Positions 45,728-55,078 of a DNA stretch of 64,000 bases are shown piece after piece (position 1 is the first letter of the stretch; the number at the start of each line of letters is the position of its first letter). The stretch is from Streptomyces netropsis. GTDB taxonomy: Bacteria; Actinomycetota; Actinomycetes; Streptomycetales; Streptomycetaceae. The stretch spans positions 1 through 64,000 of the forward strand of contig NZ_JACHJG010000001.1 of the NCBI RefSeq assembly GCF_014203545.1, given 5' to 3'. The notes beneath the pieces were generated by a model. It had not been told where the DNA came from, made no database searches, and was given only the letters and a program-made list of their open reading frames with translations. Both the position numbers and the translations under genes were made by a program.

Positions 45728-45893
45728 CCTCGAGCGCCGGACGGGCTTAAATCAAGCCCGTCCGGCGATTGAGGACAGAGCACAGCAGCCCGTCCGGCGA
45801 TTGAGGACAGAGCACAGCAGCCCGTCCGGCGATCGAGGACAGAGCACAGCAGCCCGTCCGGCGCTTGAGGACAGGGCAGCAGCCCGTCCGACG
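45728..45893. repeat. Hairpin plus 32-bp tandem repeat
   Basis: A stem (cgccggacgggctt with aagcccgtccggcg, 45734-45767) leads into four 32-bp units starting at 45755, 45787, 45819 and 45851, and a shortened copy at 45881. Each unit starts agcccgtccggcg and contains ttgaggacagagca. It is bounded by the glcD and ssg stops, which converge here. Confidence 0.92.
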
Positions 45894-45901
45894 ACCACGG
45901 C

Positions 45902-46339
45902 TCACGCCCCCAACGGGTCGTCACCCGGCGTCGGGGCCAGCAGCTCGCGCAGGGCCTCGTCCAGGCCGAGCAGCTCGGACTCCGTGCCCGGCGGGACGGC
46001 CCGCAGCGTCCGCTCCAGCCACGCCGCCACCGCCGACGCGGGCGCGCGCAGCAGCGCGCAGCCGTCCGGCGACGTCAGGGCCACGCAGACCGCGGACCGC
46101 CGGCCGGTCTTGGACGGCCACACCCGCACATCACCGACCCCGCATGGCCGGAAGACGCCCTCCACCAGCAACTCGCGGGCGAACGTCCAGTGCACGGGCA
46201 GCTCGGAGGTGACGTGAAAGGCGATGTGGACGGCGTACGGGTCGTTCGTACGGTAGGTCAGCCTGGCCGGTACAGGGATGCTGCGCTCCGGCGACAGCAC
46301 CAGGCTGAGCTCCAGCTCTCGTTCCACCACGGTGTGCAT
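45902..46339 (-). CDS. ssgG: SsgA-like sporulation/cell-division protein (SsgG by position)
   Basis: A 145-residue SALP (SsgA-like protein), a family restricted to sporulating actinomycetes that controls septum placement and spore wall. The family core is visible: SIPVPARLTYRTNDPYAVHI, FHVTSELPVHWTFARELL, and VGDVRVWPS. ATG 46339 (MHTVVERELEL) is the family start. Assignment as SsgG rests on its place beside glcD and hppD, recalled from S. coelicolor, so the paralogue name is less sure than the family. The promoter lies in 46340-46732. Confidence 0.85.
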   Translation of the reverse strand: MHTVVERELELSLVLSPERSIPVPARLTYRTNDPYAVHIAFHVTSELPVHWTFARELLVEGVFRPCGVGDVRVWPSKTGRRSAVCVALTSPDGCALLRAPASAVAAWLERTLRAVPPGTESELLGLDEALRELLAPTPGDDPLGA

Positions 46340-46732
46340 CAGTTGCGCCCTCTCTGCTCTGCTTCTCTCGGTGCGTGGCCCCTTGTGAACGGGCCCGCAC
46401 CGGATAGAGCGCATCGACCCCCACACCATTACGCGACTTCGCCACATCCATCCGAATTTTTTTCGCGGGGCGACACGGCGGGTCGCACCGCGTCGGCCGG
46501 TCGCACGTGTGAGTGGTCCCGACCGCAGGACGGCCACAGACGACTGGGCCGTCTGGTAGACCTGTTGGTTGCGCTCCGGGTTGCCTTTTGCGCATAGAGA
46601 TCACAAGGTCCCGTCATCCGGGTCCGGAGCGGCATACACGACCTCGCGCGCGTGCGGCAGACTGTTTGCCGCCATCCGCCCCACCGACACGACACCCCAG
46701 TACGGCCGAGCAGATACGGGACATCGGAGACC
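46340..46732. other. Divergent intergenic region (ssgG / RDD gene)
   Basis: About 390 bp with no supported gene; the overlapping open frames are low-quality. It contains a gaattttttttcgcgg tract near 46450, unusual in this GC-rich DNA, and should hold promoters for both genes. No clear operator is seen. Confidence 0.5.
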
Positions 46733-48283
46733 ATGAGCGCCCCTACCTCAGGATCCGTCGACGGCAGCCCCGCTTTTGGGTGGTACCCAGACCCTTCCAT
46801 TCCGAGCTATATCCGGTTCTGGAGCGGAACGGCCTGGGTGCCCGGTACGAGCCGGCCCGCCCCCGCCGAGGGCGAGCCGATGCCCGCACCGCCCGCCGGG
46901 GTGGCCCCCGCCCCGGCCCCCGCGCTCGCCGCCCCCGTACCGCCGACCCCTCAGCCGGTCTCCCCGGCCCCGCAGCAGACCCCCCGTCATGTGGACCGTC
47001 ATGCGGAGCGTCCTGTGGACACCGCGCAGAGCGCCGGGCCGCTGCCGGAGGAGACCGGTCCCATGTTCCTGGACGAGGAGCCCGCGCTGCGCGACGCCCG
47101 CGCCGAGGCGGCCGGGCGGGACGGGGGTGCCGGGCGGGACGGCTCGGGCGCCGACCCCCGTGACCCCCGTGACCCTCGTGACCCCCGCGCCGACCGGAGC
47201 GGTGCCCGGGGCGCCGCCCTCCCCACCGCCCGCGACCCGCGCCTGCCGGGCGCGGCCACCGACCCCGCGCCGACCGCCGCGCCGGAGAGCCGCACCGGCG
47301 CCGAAGGCCGCCCCGGGAGCGCGCGCGGCGGTGACGCCCGGCCCGCCCGTGGCGACGGCACGCTGACCATCCGCGCCAAGCGCCCCGGCCCGGGCCCCGC
47401 CCCCGTCAAGCCCGGCGGCACGATGCAGCTCCGCCCGTCGGCCCGGCCGCAGCCCGACCCGGACCTCTCGCCCGCCCCCCAGGTGTGGCCCGACGCCCGC
47501 GCCGCCGAAGCCGCCGTCGACACGCCCGCCGCGGCGCCGGCCGAGCGGGAGCGCCCCGAGCAGCGCCGCCCGGTGCTGCCCGCCGCCACCGTCGCCCCCC
47601 AGCCCCGGCCCCGGCACGACGAGAGCCGCCCGGAGCGGTCCGCGCCCACCCGCCGGGACGAGCGCCAGGAGCGGCCCGCCCCCGTCGGCTGGGCCCAGCA
47701 GGTGCAGCAGCTCGCGCAGGCACAGCCCGGCGACGCCGCCATGGGGTGGAAGCCGCCCAAGGACGACCCGTTCCTGAGGATGAGCCAGACGCAGGGCAGG
47801 CCCGCCGCGCTCGGGCGGCGGCTCGCCGCCCGGCTCGTCGACACCGCCGTCCTCGCCGGAGCCGTGGGCGCGGCGGCCGTGCCGCTGTGGGACAAGTCCG
47901 TCGACCACATCGACGAGAAGGTGCGGCAGGCGAAGCAGTCCGGGCAGACCGTGACGGTCTGGCTGCTCGACGGCACCACCGGCACCTATCTGGCCGTCGT
48001 GCTCGGCGTGCTGCTGCTCTTCGGCGTGCTCTACGAGGCGCTGCCGACCGCCAAGTGGGGGCGCACGCTCGGCAAGAAGCTGTGCGGGGTGCGCGTCCTC
48101 GACATCGAGTCCCACGACACGGTCCCGTTCGGGGCGGCGCTGCGCCGCTGGCTGGTGTACGGGGTGCTGGGCGTGCTCGTCGTCGGCGTGGTGAACGTGC
48201 TGTGGTGCCTGGTCGACCGGCCGTGGCGGCAGTGCTGGCACGACAAGGCGGCCCGTACGTTCGTCGCGTCCGCCGGGGACTGA
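46733..48283 (+). CDS. RDD-family membrane protein with DUF2510 domain and long disordered linker
   Basis: A 516-residue protein. It starts with DUF2510 (GWYPDPSIPSYIRFWSGTAW, 16-35). A 300-residue Pro/Ala/Arg-rich linker follows, including a DPRDPRDPRDPR run encoded by 9-bp repeats near 47155-47190. The C-terminal RDD domain has membrane spans and the Arg-Asp-Asp-type GRRLAARLVDTAVLAGAVG, TAKWGRTLGKKLCGVRV and DRPWRQCWHDKAARTF. The transport or regulatory function is unknown. A second, shorter RDD gene follows. Confidence 0.87.
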   Translation: MSAPTSGSVDGSPAFGWYPDPSIPSYIRFWSGTAWVPGTSRPAPAEGEPMPAPPAGVAPAPAPALAAPVPPTPQPVSPAPQQTPRHVDRHAERPVDTAQSAGPLPEETGPMFLDEEPALRDARAEAAGRDGGAGRDGSGADPRDPRDPRDPRADRSGARGAALPTARDPRLPGAATDPAPTAAPESRTGAEGRPGSARGGDARPARGDGTLTIRAKRPGPGPAPVKPGGTMQLRPSARPQPDPDLSPAPQVWPDARAAEAAVDTPAAAPAERERPEQRRPVLPAATVAPQPRPRHDESRPERSAPTRRDERQERPAPVGWAQQVQQLAQAQPGDAAMGWKPPKDDPFLRMSQTQGRPAALGRRLAARLVDTAVLAGAVGAAAVPLWDKSVDHIDEKVRQAKQSGQTVTVWLLDGTTGTYLAVVLGVLLLFGVLYEALPTAKWGRTLGKKLCGVRVLDIESHDTVPFGAALRRWLVYGVLGVLVVGVVNVLWCLVDRPWRQCWHDKAARTFVASAGD

Positions 48284-48374
48284 GCCCCCGCTTGGGCGAA
48301 GCCCCGCGGACCGGGGCAACTCGAACGGCATGCGGACGGATGCACATACCGGAACCCTGGGTTCCACTTGGGCC

Positions 48375-49025
48375 ATGAGCACCGAGCAGCCGCGCGACGA
48401 CGACCCGTTCCAGAAGAGGCCGCCGGAGCCTCCTCCCGCCGGATCGCCCTACGGCGGGCCCTACGGGAGCCCCCCGCCCGGCGGCGGGCCGTACGGTGAC
48501 GACCCCTACGGCGGCGGCGCCCGGGGCGGCGGGCCGGGCAATCCGTACGGGGACCAGTACGGCGCGAGCGACCCGCTCGCGGGCATGCCGCCGCTCGCCT
48601 CACGGCTGCGCCGACTGGTGGCGCGGATCATCGACGGTCTGCTGGTGAGCGTGCCGATCAGCCTGATCTTCTCGCTCGCCTGGCGCGACTACGACCCGTG
48701 GAACGACAACGCCAAGTCCACCAGTCTGTCGATCGTGATCGCCGTCGTGTACTTCTGCTACGAGGGGATGATGCTGACCAGCCGGGGGCAGACGGTCGGC
48801 AAGATGGCGATGAAGATCCGGGTCGCGATGCTCGACAACGGCGCGATCCCGGCGGGCCGCGCGGGTTGGACGCGCGCCGCGGTCTACTCCCTGCCGGAGG
48901 TCGTGCCGTGCTGTGGCTTCCTCTTCTGGCTGGTCAACGTCCTGTGGTGTACATGGGACAAGCCGTATCAGCAGTGTCTGCACGACAAGGCGGCGAAGAC
49001 CGTGGTGGTCTCAGCCGCCCAGTGA
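48375..49025 (+). CDS. RDD-family membrane protein
   Basis: A 216-residue protein with a Pro/Gly-rich start (GGPYGSPPPGGGPYGDDPYG) and an RDD domain: SRLRRLVARIIDGLLVSVPI, MLTSRGQTVGKMAMKIRVA, and DKPYQQCLHDKAAKTVVV. It lies 91 bp after the larger RDD gene, same strand. The two look like an ancient duplication. Function unknown. Confidence 0.88.
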   Translation: MSTEQPRDDDPFQKRPPEPPPAGSPYGGPYGSPPPGGGPYGDDPYGGGARGGGPGNPYGDQYGASDPLAGMPPLASRLRRLVARIIDGLLVSVPISLIFSLAWRDYDPWNDNAKSTSLSIVIAVVYFCYEGMMLTSRGQTVGKMAMKIRVAMLDNGAIPAGRAGWTRAAVYSLPEVVPCCGFLFWLVNVLWCTWDKPYQQCLHDKAAKTVVVSAAQ

Positions 49026-49271
49026 GTGCTCACTGATCCGTGAACCGGGGTGCCCGGGTGTCCGCTGAGCGGATACCCGGGCTTCGTCGTGTCGCCCCCG
49101 GCGGGGCAGCGGCGCGCGGAGGGCGACGAGGAGCCCTAGCGCGAGGGCGGACAGGGCGATGACCGCGATCCCGGCACCCGAGCGCGTCTGCGACAGCAGC
49201 AGCATGGCGAGGGTGGAGAGGACAACGGTGGCCGAACCGTAGGCGATCTGCGCGGGAGTCGGACGCGGCAT
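49011..49271 (-). CDS. Small two-span membrane protein
   Basis: An 86-residue protein: TPAQIAYGSATVVLSTLAML and GIAVIALSALALGLLVALRA spans, then a basic tail (PLPRRGRHDEARV). Its 3' end overlaps the RDD gene end by 15 bp (convergent). ATG 49271 gives MPRPTPAQIAYG. Not recognised. Confidence 0.65.
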   Translation of the reverse strand: MPRPTPAQIAYGSATVVLSTLAMLLLSQTRSGAGIAVIALSALALGLLVALRAPLPRRGRHDEARVSAQRTPGHPGSRISEHSLGG

Positions 49272-49489
49272 GGCGGGATCCGTCCTCGGAGCATCGATAT
49301 GGGGGAGGTGAGTCGGCGCTGGTACGTACCGCAAACCGACTCTACGGTCCTGTCTGCCCGGGGGGAACTTGCGGTAAGCGTGACCTAACCCACGGTGTTG
49401 GGAGCATGAAGGGCGCACGGGGTCACCGGGCCGTCCAACAGGCGAGATCGACGCGCCCGTTGATGCCCGATTTCGGCAACTTAAAGACC

Positions 49490-49575
49490 CAGTAACGTAC
49501 TTGCTCCGACAGTCACAGTCAAGATCTGTCTTTTCTTGTTACTGTCCGGTCAAATACCTCCACAGTTGTTACTGG
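49490..49575. promoter_or_regulatory. Three CAGTAAC motifs upstream of the M6 protease
   Basis: CAGTAAC lies at 49490-49496, and its inverse GTTACTG at 49538-49544 and 49568-49574, the last two exactly 30 bp apart. They cover the AT-richer stretch before the protease start and resemble repeated operator half-sites. The rest of the 317-bp gap holds no gene. Confidence 0.5.
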
Positions 49576-49588
49576 GGAGGCAGCACAA

Positions 49589-52000
49589 GTGAAGAGCAGA
49601 CAACGGAGGATCGCCAGGTCCGCCGCCGTGGCCACGGTGGTCGCCGCACTCGGCACCGGCACCCTCGCGGTCGGTATCGCCCAGGCAGCGGGCGCGTCCG
49701 ACGGCCCGGCCGAGCGGCAGACGATCCAGCGCCAGGACCCTGACCAGGTCAAGCGCGCCGTCGAGCACGACCTCAAGGGCCCGTACACCAAGAAGAACGA
49801 AGCGAAGCGGAAGGCCGCCCTCGAGCAGGTCATATCCGGCGACGCCAAGACCGAGGAGCGCGGCGGCTCGAAGGTCGTCAAGCTCGGCAAGGGCAAGTAC
49901 GTCGAGCTGGCCCGGGAGAAGACCGACAAGATCTTCACGATCCTCGTCGACTTCGGCGCCAAGGTCGACGACACCACCATGTACGACCCGGACGGCCCCG
50001 ACGGCCCCAAGCCGCCGGTGAAGAAGTACGGCGGCAAGCCCGGCCCCGCGCACAACGAGATAGCCCAGCCCGACCGCAAGAAGGACAACAGCACGGCCTG
50101 GCGGAAGGACTACGACCGCAAGTACTTCCAGGACCTCTACTTCTCGCACGACAAGAACAAGGAGTCCCTGGCCAAGTACTACGAGAAGCAGTCCTCGGGC
50201 CGCTACTCCGTCGAGGGCCAGGTCACCGACTGGGTCAAGGTCCCCTACAACGAGGCCCGTTACGGCTCGAACTACTGCGGCTCCACCAACTGCCCGAGCG
50301 CCTGGGACCTGATCGCCGACGGTGTGAACCAGTGGGTCAAGGACCAGAAGGCCGCCGGCCGCAGCGACGCGGCGATCAAGGCGGAGCTGGCCAAGTACGA
50401 CCAGTGGGACCGTAACGACTTCGACGGCGACGGCAACTTCAACGAGCCCGACGGTTACATCGACCACTTCCAGATCGTGCACGCCGGCGAGGACGAGTCC
50501 GCGGGCGGCGGCGCCCAGGGCAAGGACGCCATCTGGGCGCACCGCTGGTACGCCTACGGTTCCGACGCCGGCAAGACCGGCCCGGCCACCAACAAGGCGG
50601 GCGGCACCCAGATCGCCGACACCGGCATCTGGGTCGGCGACTACACCATGCAGCCGGAGAACGGCGGCCTCGGTGTCTTCGCCCACGAGTACGGCCACGA
50701 CCTGGGCCTGCCGGACGAGTACGACACCAGCGGTGAGGGCGAGTCCTCGGTCGCCTTCTGGTCGCTGATGTCCTCCGGCTCCTGGCTCGGCAACGGCAAG
50801 GAGTCCATCGGCGAGCTGCCCGGCGACATGAGCGCCTGGGACAAGCTGCAGCTGGGCTGGCTCAACTACGGCAAGGCGAAGGCGGCGACGAAGTCGACGC
50901 ACAAGCTCGGCGTGGCGGAGTACAACACCAAGGACAAGCAGGCGCTCGTCGTCGACCTCCCCGCGAAGAAGGTCACGACCGACGTCGTCAAGCCCGTCGA
51001 GGGCTCCCACCAGTGGTGGAGCGGCGCGGGCGACGACCTGAAGAACACCCTCTCCCGGCCGGTCGACCTGACGGGCAAGTCCCAGGCCTCGCTCGACCTT
51101 TCGGGCTGGTGGGACATCGAGGAGAACTACGACTACCTCTACGCCGAGGTCTCCACGGACGGCGGCGCCAACTGGACCCCGCTCGACGGCACCGCCGACG
51201 GCAAGACCATCACCCGTGACGGCGGCGACAAGCCGGCGCTCACCGGTGTCTCCGGCGCGTACAAGAAGCTCGCCTTCCCGCTCGACGCCTACGCGGGCAA
51301 GAAGGTCGACCTGCGCTTCCGCTACTCCACCGACGGCGGCGCGGGCGGCAAGGGCTTCACGGCCGACGCCATCACCGTGAACGCCGACGGCAAGGCGCTC
51401 GTCACGGACGGCGCCGAGGCGGGCGACAACGGCTGGACGGCGAAGGGCTTCTCGCGCATCGGCGCCTCCTTCACCAAGGACTACCCGCAGTACTACATCG
51501 CGGAGAACCGCCAGTACGTGTCGTACGACAAGACCCTCAAGACCGGTCCGTACAACTTCGGCTGGAAGACCGCCAAGCCGAGCTGGGTCGAGCACTACCC
51601 GTACCAGAAGGGCCTGCTCATCTGGAAGTGGGACACCTCGGAGAAGGACAACAACATCAGTGCCCACCCGGGCACCGGCCGGATCCTCCCGATCGACGCC
51701 CACCCGAAGGCCGAGAAGTGGACGGGCGGCGAGCTGATGCGCAACCGCTTCCAGGCCTACGACTCGACCTTCAGCTGGTTCCCGGCGCAGGGCTACACGG
51801 TCCACCAGGACGGTGTCGCCAAGCGCGTCAAGGGCAAGGCCGGCTCCCCGGTCTTCGACGACCGCAAGGGCTCGTACTACGACGAGTCGAACCCGACCGG
51901 CGGTGTGAAGGTTACTGACACCAACACCCGGATCAAGATCCTCCACGAGGCTCTGAACGGCTCCACCATGACCGTCCAGGTGAGCCCGTCCGGCAAGTGA
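49589..52000 (+). CDS. Secreted immune-inhibitor-A-like M6 metalloprotease
   Basis: An 803-residue secreted zinc protease. The signal peptide is RRIARSAAVATVVAALGTGT with cleavage near AQAAGAS. A propeptide follows, then the M6 catalytic core: zinc motif HEYGHDLGLPDEYD (His366, Glu367, His370), and GDGNFNEPDGYIDHFQIVHA just before it. The C-terminus has two VEG-like beta domains (SLDLSGWWDIEENYDYLYAE). GTG 49589 follows ggggagg. Length is normal for InhA. Likely degrades host or environmental proteins; the three CAGTAAC motifs may control it. Confidence 0.93.
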   Translation: MKSRQRRIARSAAVATVVAALGTGTLAVGIAQAAGASDGPAERQTIQRQDPDQVKRAVEHDLKGPYTKKNEAKRKAALEQVISGDAKTEERGGSKVVKLGKGKYVELAREKTDKIFTILVDFGAKVDDTTMYDPDGPDGPKPPVKKYGGKPGPAHNEIAQPDRKKDNSTAWRKDYDRKYFQDLYFSHDKNKESLAKYYEKQSSGRYSVEGQVTDWVKVPYNEARYGSNYCGSTNCPSAWDLIADGVNQWVKDQKAAGRSDAAIKAELAKYDQWDRNDFDGDGNFNEPDGYIDHFQIVHAGEDESAGGGAQGKDAIWAHRWYAYGSDAGKTGPATNKAGGTQIADTGIWVGDYTMQPENGGLGVFAHEYGHDLGLPDEYDTSGEGESSVAFWSLMSSGSWLGNGKESIGELPGDMSAWDKLQLGWLNYGKAKAATKSTHKLGVAEYNTKDKQALVVDLPAKKVTTDVVKPVEGSHQWWSGAGDDLKNTLSRPVDLTGKSQASLDLSGWWDIEENYDYLYAEVSTDGGANWTPLDGTADGKTITRDGGDKPALTGVSGAYKKLAFPLDAYAGKKVDLRFRYSTDGGAGGKGFTADAITVNADGKALVTDGAEAGDNGWTAKGFSRIGASFTKDYPQYYIAENRQYVSYDKTLKTGPYNFGWKTAKPSWVEHYPYQKGLLIWKWDTSEKDNNISAHPGTGRILPIDAHPKAEKWTGGELMRNRFQAYDSTFSWFPAQGYTVHQDGVAKRVKGKAGSPVFDDRKGSYYDESNPTGGVKVTDTNTRIKILHEALNGSTMTVQVSPSGK

Positions 52001-52047
52001 CCGGCCAGTAACCGGTAGCTGAACGGCATCACCCCAGGTCAAACACG

Positions 52048-52085
52048 CGATCGGCCGTCGCCCCCTAGCGGGCGGCGGCCGATCG
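52048..52085 (+). terminator. Terminator after the M6 protease
   Basis: cgatcggccgtcgcc and ggcggcggccgatcg form a 15-bp stem with one G-U around ccctagcg, 47 bp past the stop. Confidence 0.85.
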
Positions 52086-52200
52086 TGCTGAGAATGCCTG
52101 TCATGACCTTCTTATTGACACACTTGTCAAAAGCGCGGCTGCCGCGGCCTGTGATCCGGTGGTCCGCGCTCCGACGGTGTGCGGGAGAGGGGTGACGCGG

Positions 52201-52533
52201 ATGGCAGGTGGTGGATTCGCCAAGCTTCCCGACGGCAGCGTGGTCGTCGCCCTGCCCCTGCCCAGCCCGCCCGGCGGCGGTGGCACGCCGGGCGCCCGCG
52301 TACGCGTCCTGGTCCACGCGGCGAACCGGCAGCGGGCCCTGACCCGGCTGCGGAACCTCGGCCTGCGCGCCGTCTACCTGCGCGGCAACGCCGAGCCGCC
52401 CACCCCCGACGAGATCACGGCCGTCCTGCACCACCCGGACGGGCTCGTCTGGCGCTCCGTCCCCGACGACGACACCGAATCCTGGCACCCCATCGCCACG
52501 TTGCTGCGCCGGCGTCCGGCGGGGGCGGCGTAG
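52201..52533 (+). CDS. Hypothetical small conserved protein
   Basis: A 110-residue protein, MAGGGFAKLPDGSVVVALPL onward, with RVRVLVHAANRQRALTRLRN and LRAVYLRGNAEPPTPDEITA segments and a WHPIATLLRRRPAG tail. ATG 52201 follows gggagaggggtg. No recognised domain; predicted soluble and mixed alpha/beta. Confidence 0.7.
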   Translation: MAGGGFAKLPDGSVVVALPLPSPPGGGGTPGARVRVLVHAANRQRALTRLRNLGLRAVYLRGNAEPPTPDEITAVLHHPDGLVWRSVPDDDTESWHPIATLLRRRPAGAA

Positions 52534-52551
52534 GCCGTGGTGGGTGCACCT

Positions 52552-52740
52552 CCGCTGCGCGGCGGTGTCCTCAATCGCCGGACGGGCTGCTGTGCTGTGT
52601 CCTCAAGCGCCGGACGGGCTTGGTGGCTGAGCTCAGCCGAACGCAGCCCGCTGGGGGCACCTCCCAGCGGTAGCTGGGGGAGATTGAGGACACGCCCGCA
52701 GGGCGCCCGCCGCCGTAGGCGGCTAGACGGCCCGCAGGCG
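52552..52740. repeat. Composite dispersed repeat
   Basis: Contains two atcgccggacgggct/agcgccggacgggctt copies, ctgggggcacctcccagcgg (52651-52670) with its imperfect inverse tagctgggggag, cgcccgcagggcg and ccgccgtaggcggc. The same modules recur at 13.1, 37.4 and 60.1 kb. It lies between two convergent genes. Confidence 0.85.
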
Positions 52741-52754
52741 GAGCCGGACAGGCC

Positions 52755-53348
52755 TCAGCCGACCTGGACGACCGGCTTGCCGCTCAGCTCCACGCCCGCG
52801 TCCCGGAGCTCCTCCAGCGCCCGCTGGGTGGTGTGCGGGGCGACGCCCGCGGTCAGGTCCAGCAGCACCTGCGTGGTGAACCCCTCGCGCCGCGCGTCCA
52901 GCGCCGTGGCCCGGACGCAGTGGTCGGTGGCGAGGCCGACCACGTCCACCTCGGTCACCCCGTGGTCGCGCAGCCAGTCCGCGAGCGGGGTGCCGTTCTC
53001 GTCGGTGCCCTCGAAGCCGCTGTACGCGGCCGCGTACGCGCCCTTGTCGAAGACGGCGTCGATCGCCCCGGAGGCGATCACGGGCGCGAAATTCGGGTGG
53101 AAGCCACTGCCCTCGGTGCCGGCCACACAGTGCGCCGGCCAGGTGTGTTCGAAATCGGGATGCGCGGAGAAGTGCTCACCGGGGTCTATGTGGTGATCAC
53201 GGGTGGCGACGACGTGCCGGTATCCGGCGGGCGCCTCGCCGACCAGGTCGGTTATGGCTGCGGCCACGTCGGCGCCGCCGGCCACCGCGAGGCTGCCGCC
53301 CTCGCAGAAGTCGTTCTGCACGTCGACGATGATCAGCGCACGATGCAT
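52755..53348 (-). CDS. pncA: Nicotinamidase (PncA-like cysteine hydrolase)
   Basis: A 197-residue isochorismatase-fold enzyme converting nicotinamide to nicotinate in NAD salvage. The catalytic triad is Asp9 (LIIVDVQNDF), Lys102 (VFDKG) and Cys144 (ATDHCVRATA); Asp51/His53 in ATRDHHIDPG are metal ligands. Length is normal. It lies 141 bp from pncB, the next enzyme of the pathway, on the same strand, and is downstream of it in transcription. Confidence 0.95.
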   Translation of the reverse strand: MHRALIIVDVQNDFCEGGSLAVAGGADVAAAITDLVGEAPAGYRHVVATRDHHIDPGEHFSAHPDFEHTWPAHCVAGTEGSGFHPNFAPVIASGAIDAVFDKGAYAAAYSGFEGTDENGTPLADWLRDHGVTEVDVVGLATDHCVRATALDARREGFTTQVLLDLTAGVAPHTTQRALEELRDAGVELSGKPVVQVG

Positions 53349-53489
53349 GGTGCAGATCCTTTTCGAAGGAGTTATCGGCCGACTGTGCGGATCAACTCGC
53401 TGTGACCGAGGGTAGTGACTCTCCGCGCGTTGCGGGAGGGCGTGTCCGGCGGGGCGCTCGCCCCACCGGCCCGGTGCGCCCCCGTGCCC

Positions 53490-54830
53490 TCACACGTCGT
53501 GGGTGAGGTACTCCGTCGGCAGGACCGCCTCGCCGCGCGAGAGCTGGGTGGCCGACATGGGCAGCCCCGCGCGGGCCGCCGCGTGCCGGTCGCGAGCCGC
53601 GTCCAGCGGCTCCCGGGCGACGACCTCACCGCCCCGTACGAGCTCCACGAGCAGCTGCCGGTCGGCCAGGACCTCCGGGACCGGGCCGGTGCCGACGACC
53701 TCCGCCTCGGCGATCCCGGAGGCGTCCAGGCGGCGCGCGGCCCACTTGCGGCCGCCGATGGAAGTCTTGCCGCCCATCGACTTCTTCGCCACCGGCCGCA
53801 GCGGCGCGTCGGCCCCGCCGTCGTCCGCGCGGGCGACGAGCTTGTAGACCATCGAGCAGGTGGGGTGGCCGCTGCCGGTCACCAGCTGGGTGCCCACCCC
53901 GTAGGCGTCGACGGGCGCGGCCGCCAGCGAGGCGATCGCGTACTCGTCCAGGTCGCTGGTGACCACGATCTTCGTCTTGACCGCGCCCAGGTCGTCGAGC
54001 TGCTGCCGCACCCGGTGCGCGAGCAGCAGGAGGTCGCCGGAGTCGATGCGCACCGCGCCCAGCCCGGGGCCCGCGATGTCCACGGCCATCCGGACGGCCT
54101 CGGTGACATCGAAGGTGTCCACCAGGAGGGTCGTGCCACTGCCGAGCGAGTCGACCTGGGCGGTGAAGGCGTCCCGCTCGCTGTCGTGCAACAGGGTGAA
54201 GGCATGCGCACTGGTGCCGACGGTCGGGATGTTGTAGCGGAACCCGGCCGCGAGGTCGGAGGTGGTGGCGAAGCCGCCCACGTACGCGGCACGGGCCGCG
54301 GCCACGGCCGCCAGCTCGTGCGTGCGCCGCGCGCCCATCTCGATCAGCGGCCGCCCGCCCGCCGCGACCGACATCCGGGAGGCCGCCGCGGCGACCGCCG
54401 AGTCGTGGTTGAGGATCGACAGGATGACGGTCTCCAGCAGCACCGCCTCGGCGAAGGTGCCCTCGACCCGCATGATCGGCGAGCCGGGGAAGTACACCTC
54501 GCCCTCGGGGTAGCCCCAGACGTCACCGCGGAAGCGGTAGTCGGCGAGCCACGCCCGCGTCGGCTCGTCCACGATGCCCTGCTCGGCCAGGAAGGCCAGC
54601 ACGTCCGCGTCGAAGCGGAAGTTCTCGATGGCGTCCAGCACCCGGCCGGTGCCCCCGACGACGCCGTAGCGGCGGCCCTCGGGCAGCCGCCGGGTGAAGA
54701 CCTCGAAGACCGAGCGGCGGTCGGCGGTGCCGGCCCGCAGCGCGGCCTGCAGCATCGTGAGTTCGTACCGGTCGGTGAAGAGAGCCGTCGACGGCACAGC
54801 CACCGGCAGCCCCAGGTCCGCAGCGTTCAC
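53490..54830 (-). CDS. pncB: Nicotinate phosphoribosyltransferase
   Basis: A 446-residue enzyme joining nicotinate and PRPP. Family motifs: TDRYELTMLQAALRAGTADR at the start, GARRTHELAAVAAARAAYVG with the phosphoribosyl-binding His, AVRIDSGDLLLLAHRVRQQL, and TSDLDEYAIASLAAAPVDAY. GTG 54830 is the start. It forms a salvage pair with pncA. Upstream, 54889-54901 has the inverted repeat CGTCA-GAG-TGACG, a possible operator. clpS is divergent. Confidence 0.94.
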   Translation of the reverse strand: MNAADLGLPVAVPSTALFTDRYELTMLQAALRAGTADRRSVFEVFTRRLPEGRRYGVVGGTGRVLDAIENFRFDADVLAFLAEQGIVDEPTRAWLADYRFRGDVWGYPEGEVYFPGSPIMRVEGTFAEAVLLETVILSILNHDSAVAAAASRMSVAAGGRPLIEMGARRTHELAAVAAARAAYVGGFATTSDLAAGFRYNIPTVGTSAHAFTLLHDSERDAFTAQVDSLGSGTTLLVDTFDVTEAVRMAVDIAGPGLGAVRIDSGDLLLLAHRVRQQLDDLGAVKTKIVVTSDLDEYAIASLAAAPVDAYGVGTQLVTGSGHPTCSMVYKLVARADDGGADAPLRPVAKKSMGGKTSIGGRKWAARRLDASGIAEAEVVGTGPVPEVLADRQLLVELVRGGEVVAREPLDAARDRHAAARAGLPMSATQLSRGEAVLPTEYLTHDV

Positions 54831-54985
54831 TTCGCCCTACCTCGCAATTCCGATCCTGGCGTCTGGCACGGATGCTACCCCGATTACTCGTCAGAGTGAC
54901 GATTTCTAGGGGCGGTCACTCGCGGAACCCGCCCGTGCACGGACCCGTTTGTGCGTCGGGCAGGGGGGAGTGGCAGCATGGATAC

Positions 54986-55078
54986 GTGAGCGACGCACAT
55001 GAGGCCGCCGGGCCGTGGACGAGGGCGATCCGCAGCTCCGCCTCGTGCGCGGAGAAGCGAACGATGGAGAAGGCGTGA
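54986..55078 (+). CDS. Leader ORF 1 upstream of clpS (duplicated)
   Basis: A 30-codon frame, [14 protein letters not shown] onward, ending with TGA that overlaps the GTG of the next leader (GTGA). It is one of two tandem near-copies. The sequence ATGGATAC precedes the GTG. Coding status is not certain; the frame is preserved despite divergence between copies. Confidence 0.5.
   Translation: MSDAHEAAGPWTRAIRSSASCAEKRTMEKA

Noticed and set aside
45755..45893. CRISPR array (32-bp period)
   Set aside because: The whole 32-bp unit is repeated, with no variable spacers and no cas genes.
47150..47195. Independent repeat element
   Set aside because: The 9-bp gacccccgt units are in frame and encode the DPR run of the RDD protein linker, so they are described with that gene.
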